A DNA stretch of 13,431 nucleotides, from positions 1-13,431 of the forward strand of contig DAOTYX010000021.1 in NCBI GenBank assembly GCA_034434635.1. Direction: 5' to 3'. Numbering within the stretch: the stretch's first letter is position 1; each line of letters begins with the position of its first letter. This stretch comes from DAOTYX01 sp034434635 (GTDB taxonomy: Bacteria > Chloroflexota > Anaerolineae > B4-G1 > DUEL01). This document shows, in pieces, positions 1 to 5,378 of the stretch. A program made the translations under genes and the position numbers. The notes under the pieces were generated by a model. The model had not been told where the DNA came from. It worked only from the letters and a program-made list of their open reading frames with translations, and ran no database searches.

Positions 1-201
1 GAGGGGTGGCATCCGCTGGACCTGCGGCAGTTTGGGAATCCGACGTGGTACTACACGTCGTGGGCGGTGATCACGACGGGGGAGGGGCCGTGGTGTGCGT
101 ATGAGTATGCGGATCCGAACCCTGGGGACACGGTGCGGGTGCCGGTGATCGAGGTGCAGAGCGTGCTGCGGGACCCGTGCGTGCTGACGGATTCCTGCTG
201 A
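1..201 (+). CDS. 3' end of an unrecognised protein (partial)
   Basis: The window opens inside this gene. Frame 1 is open from base 1 to a TGA at 199-201, leaving 66 codons. The peptide is rich in Trp and Tyr, including WYYTSW at residues 16-21, and has Cys at 32, 60 and 66, the last being the C-terminal residue. I do not recognise the family. The aromatic, Cys-containing, Gly/Pro-rich tail would fit an extracellular or surface protein, but that is a guess. Codon use differs from the rest of the window: 45 of 66 codons end in G, all six Thr codons are ACG, and Val is always GTG. The final A of the stop codon is also the first base of the palindromic repeat that follows. The frame is clear because no other frame reads through as protein-like sequence. 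Confidence 0.6.
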   Translation, partial: EGWHPLDLRQFGNPTWYYTSWAVITTGEGPWCAYEYADPNPGDTVRVPVIEVQSVLRDPCVLTDSC

Positions 202-257
202 AGGTTCCAGGTTTCAGGTTGAAGGGAACCTGAAACCTGAAACCTTGAAACCTCAAA
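201..257. repeat. Palindrome built from heptamer words (GGTTTCA / CCTGAAA)
   Basis: Two 20-base arms, 201-220 and 227-246, are inverted copies with one mismatch and a 6-base loop (221-226). Each arm is made of 7-base words. The left arm reads ggttcca, ggtttca, ggttgaa from 203. The right side reads cctgaaa, cctgaaa, an 8-base variant ccttgaaa, then cctcaaa, ending at 257. Transcribed, it would form a long hairpin directly after the upstream stop codon and could act as a 3' end or terminator, but no T-run follows. The word structure looks more like a dispersed intergenic repeat than a plain terminator. Confidence 0.75.
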
Positions 258-265
258 CCCCTCAG

Positions 266-293
266 TTGCCCTCTCCCGCCAACCGGCTATAAT
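266..293 (+). promoter_or_regulatory. Probable sigma-70-type promoter of the NAD operon
   Basis: A perfect -10 box TATAAT lies at 288-293, with TTGCCC (4 of 6 matches to TTGACA) at 266-271 and a 16-base spacer. Transcription would begin near 300, so the leader before the start codon at 314 is very short. It holds only the ribosome-binding site GAGGAGGTG at 301-309. That leaves no room for a riboswitch in front of this operon. Confidence 0.6.
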
Positions 294-313
294 TTCCGGC
301 GAGGAGGTGGGCG

Positions 314-2662
314 ATGTCTCTGGAGGATTACCCCCGCCCATCGGTGACGGTGGACGTTGTGATCTTCGCGGGGCTTGCGGATGAGCCGCGCGTGCTGCTG
401 GTGCGCCGCAAAGCCCCGCCTTTCCAGGGGGATTGGGCGATTCCCGGCGGCTTCGTCGAGATCGGTGAGTCACTGGAGCAGGCGGCCGCTCGGGAACTGG
501 AAGAGGAAACCGGCCTGCGCGGCATCCCCCTGGAACAGTTCGCCGCGTTCGGCGATGTGGACCGCGACCCGCGTGGGCGGGTGATCAGTGTGGCTTACCT
601 GGCGCGCCTCACGGGCCCGTGCGAGCCCCGCGCCGGGGATGATGCGGCGGAGGCGCGCTGGTGGCCGCTCTCCGCTCTCCCGCCGCTGGCCTTCGACCAC
701 GCGCGCATCCTGGAGGCGGCTCAGGCCCACCTGGCGCGCGCGGGCGTGATCCTCGGCCCCTCAACCTCCCTGTTGGCTGCTGCTGCGCCGCTTATTGAGC
801 GGGCCATCGCCGAGGACATCGGCCCTGGTGATGCGACCTCTGAGGCTGTGCTGTCCGCGGACCTGCTCCTGCACGGGCGCATCGTCGCCAAGGCTGCGGG
901 GGTAATTGCGGGGTTGCCGCTGGCAGAGGCCGTCTTTGCCCGTGTGGACCCCGCCATCCGCGTGACGGCGCACGTCTCCGATGGCGACCGCGTCCAGCCG
1001 GTTGACATCGTGGCCGAGGTGGATGGCCCCGCGCGCAGCCTGCTGGCTGCCGAACGTACCGCACTCAATTTCCTCCAGCGCCTCTCCGGTATCGCCACCC
1101 TCACCCGCGCCTTTGTGGACGCGGTGGCTGGCACCTCTGCCGTCATTCTGGACACCCGCAAAACCCATCCTGGTTACCGCTTCCTGGAGAAGTACGCCGT
1201 GCGCATGGGCGGCGGACAGAACCACCGCTTCGGTCTCTACGACATGCTCCTGGTCAAAGACAACCACATCGCCGCCGCCGGATCGCTGACCGGCGCCGTC
1301 GCGCGCGCCCGCGCCGCCCGCCCCGACCTGCCGCTGGAGGTGGAGGTCAAGAGCCTGGACGAACTGCGCGAGGCGTTGGTCGCGAGGGTGGACCGCATTA
1401 TGCTCGACAACATGAGCCTGGAGGAGATGCGTCAGGCGGTGGAACTGACCGCTGGTCGGGTCCCACTGGAGGCCTCCGGCGGGGTCAGCCTGGAACGGGT
1501 CGCGGCTATCGCCGCCACGGGGGTGGACTTCATCTCCATCGGCGCGCTGACCCACTCTGCGCCTGCGCTGGACATCAGCCTGGAGGTGGAGTCTGGCGGC
1601 TCACGGATCGCCATCCGCGAGCCGCAGTCTGCGATACGGGATATGCGCGCCGCCCTCGGTGACCGGCTGGTCATCCTCGGCCACCACTACCAGCGGGATG
1701 AGGTCATCCAGTTCGCCGACTTCCGCGGCGACTCCCTGCAACTGGCGCGGGACGCTGCCCGCTGTCGGGATGCGGAGTATATCGTCTTCTGTGGTGTGCA
1801 CTTCATGGCTGAGACCGCAGCCATCCTGGCCCAGCCCGGACAGACGGTCCTGCTGCCGGAGATAGAGGCTGGTTGCGCGCTGGCGGAGAAGGCCGACCTG
1901 CCGCTGGTGGAGTGGGCCTGGGCGCAGTTGGGCGAACTCCTGCCCCTGGAGGAGGTGACGCCGGTCACCTACGTCAACTCTGCGGCTGACCTGAAGGCCT
2001 TCTGTGGTCAACATGACGGCGTGGTCTGTACCTCCTCCAACGCCGGGGCGGTGCTGCGCTGGGCGCTGGAGCGCCGGCCGCGGGTCTTCTTCTTCCCCGA
2101 TCAGCACCTGGGCCGCAACACGGCGCGGCGACTGGGCATCCCGTTGGAGGAAATGGTCCTGTGGAACCCCCGGCAGCCGTACGGGGGGAATGACCCGGAG
2201 GCTGTGCGCCGCGCGAAGGTGGTGCTCTGGCGTGGCTGGTGCTATGTCCACCAGCGCTTCCGGCCCGAACACGTCCTGGCCTGGCGCGAGCGCAGGCCCG
2301 ACATCCGCGTCATCGTCCACCCGGAGTGCACGATGGAGGTGGTGGACCTGGCCGACGAGGTCGGCTCCACCTCTTACATCATCCGTCGGGTGGAGGAATC
2401 GCCGCCGGGCACGGCGTGGGCCATCGGCACCGAAGGCAACCTGGTCAATCGGCTGAAGAACGAGCATCCAGAGCAGTTCATTGATCACCTCGCCGCTGAA
2501 CCGTACCATTGCCGGACGATGGGGATGATCACTCTGGAGAGCCTGGGGCGGGTGTTGGAGGGACTGATGCGTGGGGAACTGATCAACCCGGTGACCGTGC
2601 CGCCGGAGGTGGCCGACCTGGCGCGGCTGGCGCTGGAGCGCATGCTGGAGGTGGGCCGGTGA
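314..2662 (+). CDS. Trifunctional fusion: Nudix hydrolase - NadC - NadA (quinolinate synthase)
   Basis: This 782-aa protein carries three enzymes of NAD metabolism. Residues 1-140 are a Nudix domain with an intact box (G46, E52, R60-E61, E64-E65, G67), which hydrolyses nucleoside diphosphates linked to another group. Residues 150-425 are quinolinate phosphoribosyltransferase NadC, which makes nicotinate mononucleotide. Expected active-site residues are visible: E247-R248, R282-K283, H304-R305, K315, E344, D365. Residues 444-782 are quinolinate synthase NadA, which condenses iminoaspartate with dihydroxyacetone phosphate. C521, C643 and C733 are the likely 4Fe-4S ligands by family pattern. Domain sizes are normal and the frame is unbroken, so this is a true fusion rather than a frameshift. 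The start has GAGGAGGTG at 301-309. The stop overlaps the nadB start. The Nudix substrate is unknown; ADP-ribose is plausible in this context. No helix-turn-helix domain is seen, so it is not an ordinary NrtR regulator. Confidence 0.95.
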   Translation: MSLEDYPRPSVTVDVVIFAGLADEPRVLLVRRKAPPFQGDWAIPGGFVEIGESLEQAAARELEEETGLRGIPLEQFAAFGDVDRDPRGRVISVAYLARLTGPCEPRAGDDAAEARWWPLSALPPLAFDHARILEAAQAHLARAGVILGPSTSLLAAAAPLIERAIAEDIGPGDATSEAVLSADLLLHGRIVAKAAGVIAGLPLAEAVFARVDPAIRVTAHVSDGDRVQPVDIVAEVDGPARSLLAAERTALNFLQRLSGIATLTRAFVDAVAGTSAVILDTRKTHPGYRFLEKYAVRMGGGQNHRFGLYDMLLVKDNHIAAAGSLTGAVARARAARPDLPLEVEVKSLDELREALVARVDRIMLDNMSLEEMRQAVELTAGRVPLEASGGVSLERVAAIAATGVDFISIGALTHSAPALDISLEVESGGSRIAIREPQSAIRDMRAALGDRLVILGHHYQRDEVIQFADFRGDSLQLARDAARCRDAEYIVFCGVHFMAETAAILAQPGQTVLLPEIEAGCALAEKADLPLVEWAWAQLGELLPLEEVTPVTYVNSAADLKAFCGQHDGVVCTSSNAGAVLRWALERRPRVFFFPDQHLGRNTARRLGIPLEEMVLWNPRQPYGGNDPEAVRRAKVVLWRGWCYVHQRFRPEHVLAWRERRPDIRVIVHPECTMEVVDLADEVGSTSYIIRRVEESPPGTAWAIGTEGNLVNRLKNEHPEQFIDHLAAEPYHCRTMGMITLESLGRVLEGLMRGELINPVTVPPEVADLARLALERMLEVGR

Positions 2663-4251
2663 ACGTGGTGCAGTGCGACGCGCTGGTCATCGGTTGCGGC
2701 ATTGCCGGCGCGACGGCGGCGCTGCGGCTGGCACAGGATCGCCAGCGGCAGGTGGTGGTCGTCAACCGCGCCAGCGAGGCGGAGGAGAGCAACACCCGCT
2801 ACGCCCAGGGTGGCGTTGTCACCCTGGGGGAGGAGGACAGCGCTGACCTGTTGGTGAAGGATATCCTGGCCGCCGGGGCAGGACTGAGCCATCCCCCAGC
2901 CGCCCGCCTGCTGGCGGAGGAAGGGCCTCGCCTGGTGCAGCAGTTGCTGATCGAGACCGCAGGCGTCCCCTTCGACCGCGAAGCCGATGGACGGCTGGCC
3001 TTCGGCCGGGAGGGGGCGCACTCCCGCCCGCGCATCCTGCACGTCGGCGATGCCACCGGTAGCGCGATCATCCAGGCGCTGGTCGCGCTGCTACGCCAGC
3101 AGCCGAACGTCCGCCTGGTCACGGGAGCCACGGCGGTGGACCTGATCACCTTTCCGCACCACGCCCGGAACCCCCTTTCGGTCTATGACCCCATCTCCTG
3201 CCACGGCGCGTATGTCTTCGAGCACGACAGCCGCACGGTCCACCGTTACCTGGCGGGGGCCACAGTGCTGGCCAGCGGTGGGTTGGGCCGTATCTACCGT
3301 CATACCACCAACCCTGAGGGGGCGCGCGGGGACGGGCTGGCGATGGCCTACCGCGCCGGAGCGCGGGTGATCAACGCCGAGTATGTCCAGTTTCATCCCA
3401 CCGCCCTGGCCGTGCCGGGCGGAGAGGGCTTTCTCATCTCCGAGGCGGTGCGTGGCGAGGGGGGCCGGCTGCTGACCCCCGATGGCCGCCCCTTCATGGC
3501 CCGCTACGCACCACAGTGGGGCGATCTGGCCCCGCGCGACGTGGTCGCCCGGGCCATCCATCAGGAGATGATCGAACACGACTACCCCTATGTCCTCCTG
3601 GACATCGCCTCAGCCCTGCCTGCGGAACGTATCCGCGAGCGCTTCCCCACCATCTATGCCCGCTGTCTGGCGTTGGGCCTGGACATCACCCGGCAACCCA
3701 TCCCGGTCGTGCCAGCGGCGCATTACTTCTGTGGCGGGGTGTGGACCGACGAGTGGGGGCGAACCACGGTGGAGAACCTGTATGCTGTGGGCGAGGTCGC
3801 CTGCACCGGACTGCACGGCGCTAACCGTCTGGCGAGCACGTCACTGTTGGAGGGATTGGTGTGGGGAGACCGGGCGGCGCGGGACATCGTCGCGTGCGGA
3901 GCCTTGCCGGTTGTCAGCCCAGACGACGTGCCACCGTGGGAGGAGCCGGGTGGGGATGAGGAGAGCGACCCGGCGCTGATCTGGCGGGACATGCGCACCA
4001 TCCAGTACACGATGTGGCACTACGTGGGCCTGGCCCGCTCGGCGCGACGGCTGACCCGCGCTCTGCACGACCTGCAACACCTCAAGCAGGAGATCGAGGA
4101 CTTCTATCGCGCCACCCGTCTGAACGACGCCCTGATCGGCCTGCGCCACGCCGTGCAGGCGGCGTTGATCGTGGCCGAGGCGGCGCGGCACAACCGCGTC
4201 AGCCGCGGCTGTCACTACCGGGATGATGCGAAGGAAGGCAGTACCCCGTGA
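2659..4251 (+). CDS. nadB: L-aspartate oxidase NadB
   Basis: This FAD enzyme oxidises L-aspartate to iminoaspartate, the substrate of the NadA domain encoded just upstream. The 530-aa length is normal. Visible features are the N-terminal dinucleotide-binding GCGIAG (12-17), the RYAQGG motif (47-52), EYVQFHPT (241-248), RGEGG (265-269), PRDVVARA (292-299), PAAHYFCGG (352-360) and GLHGANRLASTSLLEGL (384-400), all typical of aspartate oxidase. The last ~100 residues form the helical C-terminal domain. The start is the GTG at 2659, inside the overlap GTGA with the previous stop, after GGAGGTG at 2647-2653. An ATG at 2509 in the same frame would add a Gly/Ala-rich, unrelated extension and is rejected. 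The 4-base overlap implies translational coupling with the fusion gene. The gene could be confused with fumarate reductase flavoprotein, but the motif set and neighbours favour NadB. Confidence 0.96.
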   Translation: MNVVQCDALVIGCGIAGATAALRLAQDRQRQVVVVNRASEAEESNTRYAQGGVVTLGEEDSADLLVKDILAAGAGLSHPPAARLLAEEGPRLVQQLLIETAGVPFDREADGRLAFGREGAHSRPRILHVGDATGSAIIQALVALLRQQPNVRLVTGATAVDLITFPHHARNPLSVYDPISCHGAYVFEHDSRTVHRYLAGATVLASGGLGRIYRHTTNPEGARGDGLAMAYRAGARVINAEYVQFHPTALAVPGGEGFLISEAVRGEGGRLLTPDGRPFMARYAPQWGDLAPRDVVARAIHQEMIEHDYPYVLLDIASALPAERIRERFPTIYARCLALGLDITRQPIPVVPAAHYFCGGVWTDEWGRTTVENLYAVGEVACTGLHGANRLASTSLLEGLVWGDRAARDIVACGALPVVSPDDVPPWEEPGGDEESDPALIWRDMRTIQYTMWHYVGLARSARRLTRALHDLQHLKQEIEDFYRATRLNDALIGLRHAVQAALIVAEAARHNRVSRGCHYRDDAKEGSTP

Positions 4252-4529
4252 GGCCGGAGACGAGACGCGTCAAACTGAGCAAGTTCCTGCTGCTCATCCT
4301 GCGCCACCAGCCGGAACGGTTCGGGCTGGTGTTGGACGAAGAGGGGTGGGCGCCGTTGTCGGAGGTGCTGACGATCCTGCGCGGCCTGCCCAACTTCCGC
4401 TGGGCCACCCGGGCGGATGTTCTGGACCTGGTCGAGCACGGCAGCGGAGATGGGCGCTTGCGTTTCGAGGCCGATGGGGAGCGCATCCGGGCGCTCCACT
4501 TGCCGAGAACGCAAACTATGGTAGAATAA
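4248..4529 (+). CDS. Stand-alone RNA lobe of RNA 2'-phosphotransferase (KptA/Tpt1-like, truncated)
   Basis: The 93-aa product matches only the N-terminal winged-helix RNA-binding lobe of KptA/Tpt1. These enzymes are usually about 180 aa and transfer an RNA 2'-phosphate to NAD+. Family landmarks are present: LSKFLLLILRHQP (10-22), GLVLDEEGW (26-34), WATRADV (52-58), RF (72-73) and RIRA (79-82). From the known Arg-His-Arg-Arg tetrad, R19, H20 and R72 would be the first three. The fourth Arg, in the NAD-binding lobe, is absent. The gene stops at 4527-4529, only 32 bases before a tRNA gene, and I found no remnant of the second lobe downstream. It starts with GTG in a GTGA overlap with nadB, after AAGGAAGG at 4231-4238. 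It could be a decayed enzyme or an RNA-2'-phosphate-binding protein. Catalysis on its own is unlikely. Confidence 0.75.
   Translation: MRPETRRVKLSKFLLLILRHQPERFGLVLDEEGWAPLSEVLTILRGLPNFRWATRADVLDLVEHGSGDGRLRFEADGERIRALHLPRTQTMVE
4500..4527 (+). promoter_or_regulatory. Probable promoter of tRNA-Gln, inside the KptA-like gene's 3' end
   Basis: TTGCCG (4500-4505) and TAGAAT (4522-4527) are separated by 16 bases, the same spacer as in the NAD operon promoter. Transcription would start near 4534, about 28 bases before the mature tRNA. The box overlaps the last codons of the upstream gene, whose C-terminal residues look unlike any KptA sequence. Confidence 0.5.
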
Positions 4530-4561
4530 GCCTCGAAGAGCCGGGGGATTTCCGCCGACTT

Positions 4562-4632
4562 TGGGGGCTCGTCTAAGGGTAGGACAGTGGACTCTGGATC
4601 CATATGTGGGGGTTCGAATCCTCCGCCCCCAG
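4562..4632 (+). tRNA. tRNA-Gln (anticodon CUG)
   Basis: A full cloverleaf can be drawn by hand. The acceptor stem is 4562-4568 with 4625-4631. The D stem is GTCT/GGAC (4571-4574, 4582-4585) with a 7-base loop. The anticodon stem is GTGGA/TCCAT (4587-4591, 4599-4603) with loop CTCTGGA, giving anticodon CTG at 4594-4596. A 4-base variable loop and a T arm with TTCGAAT follow. The discriminator is G4632. The next bases are CCT, so the CCA tail is not encoded. CUG decodes CAG (Gln), and the U-A first acceptor pair is typical of bacterial tRNA-Gln. Confidence 0.95.
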
Positions 4633-4644
4633 CCTGTTTCTCTT

Positions 4645-4675
4645 AGGGGCGCAGTGCGACTGCGCCTCTGTTGTT
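4645..4675 (+). terminator. Hairpin after tRNA-Gln, probable terminator
   Basis: Arms 4645-4655 and 4659-4669 pair over 11 bases, including one G-U pair, with a 3-base loop. The hairpin is followed by GTTGTTG, a weak T-tract. It begins 12 bases after the tRNA 3' end, which fits termination of the tRNA transcript. An alternative outer pairing, AGGGGC (4645-4650) with the GCCCCT at 4676-4681, is also possible. Confidence 0.55.
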
Positions 4676-4694
4676 GCCCCTGAGAGGGTCAGGA

Positions 4695-5378
4695 ATGGCC
4701 ATCACGATGAGAATGGCCGGTTGCGGCCTCTTCATCGCCGCGGGGATGCTGTCTGCCGTAGCGGGGCCGTCGCTCTTGTGGGTTGCGCCGACGCCACCTG
4801 CTCCCCTCCCGCCCCCTGCGCCGCCCACGCCCATCCCTCCGCCGACGCCATTTGCTACCGCTGTCCCCTCGCTGGGGGAGCGCGCCCTCTCTTTTCTGGA
4901 AGCCAACTGGCCGCTGGTGGGCCTGGGCGCTGCGCCGTTGCTCATAGCCCTGGCGATCAGCCTGCTCGTCTGGGCGGCGCGGGCCGGAAAAGCCCGCCCC
5001 TCCGCGCCGCGTGGCGAGAAGGTCTCCCCCACAGCACCCCTTGCCGGGCCAATGACCGGCGCCTGCCTGGAGAGCAGCGCCCTGCCGGGCGGCTCTCATC
5101 GCTTTCGGCTGGAGCCGAACGGGACAGTCGTCGGGCGCGCTGTTGACTGTGACCTGGTCGTCACCCGCCAGTTTCCCGCCTGGGAGACGGTCTCCCGTCG
5201 TCACGCCCGGCTCTTTCAACAGGCTGGCCGCTGGATCGTTGAGGACCTCTCTTCGACCAACGGCGTGTATGTGGATGGACAGCGCACGGGGCGCAACGTC
5301 CTGTATGACGGCTGCCGGCTGGGGATCGGCGGCGTCGAGTTCATCTTTCGCGCTGAGACGGAGGAGGCGCGGCGATGA
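4695..5378 (+). CDS. Membrane-anchored FHA-domain protein
   Basis: The 227-aa protein has a hydrophobic N-terminus (about 8-30, signal sequence or first membrane helix) and a strongly Pro-rich segment (32-52). A membrane helix (about 73-95) is followed by basic residues, then a flexible stretch and a C-terminal FHA domain (about 137-220). FHA landmarks are GR (147-148), SRRHA (167-171) and STNG (187-190), which bind phosphothreonine peptides. The expected topology puts the Pro-rich part outside and the FHA domain in the cytoplasm. The start at ATG 4695 follows GAGAGGGT (4682-4689); an upstream in-frame TTG at 4671 lies just after the tRNA hairpin and is less likely. The stop overlaps the ATG of the phosphatase gene by four bases (ATGA), so the two are probably co-translated. 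This suggests that the FHA domain docks a phosphorylated partner near the phosphatase. The partner is unknown. Confidence 0.9.
   Translation: MAITMRMAGCGLFIAAGMLSAVAGPSLLWVAPTPPAPLPPPAPPTPIPPPTPFATAVPSLGERALSFLEANWPLVGLGAAPLLIALAISLLVWAARAGKARPSAPRGEKVSPTAPLAGPMTGACLESSALPGGSHRFRLEPNGTVVGRAVDCDLVVTRQFPAWETVSRRHARLFQQAGRWIVEDLSSTNGVYVDGQRTGRNVLYDGCRLGIGGVEFIFRAETEEARR

Noticed and set aside
283..299. CCGG...CCGG flanking the -10 box as a repressor operator
   Set aside because: The repeat is only four bases of a self-complementary word and is not like known NrtR or NiaR sites.
294..313. Riboswitch in the leader of the NAD operon
   Set aside because: The predicted leader is under 20 bases, too short for any NAD-sensing RNA.
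2509..2658. Upstream ATG that would extend NadB by 50 residues
   Set aside because: The extension is Gly/Ala-rich, lies wholly inside the NadA coding region and precedes the normal N-terminus. GTG 2659 has a good ribosome-binding site and the coupled GTGA overlap.
4530..4694. Frameshifted second half of KptA after the short gene
   Set aside because: The interval is filled by the tRNA and its hairpin; no frame shows NAD-lobe motifs.
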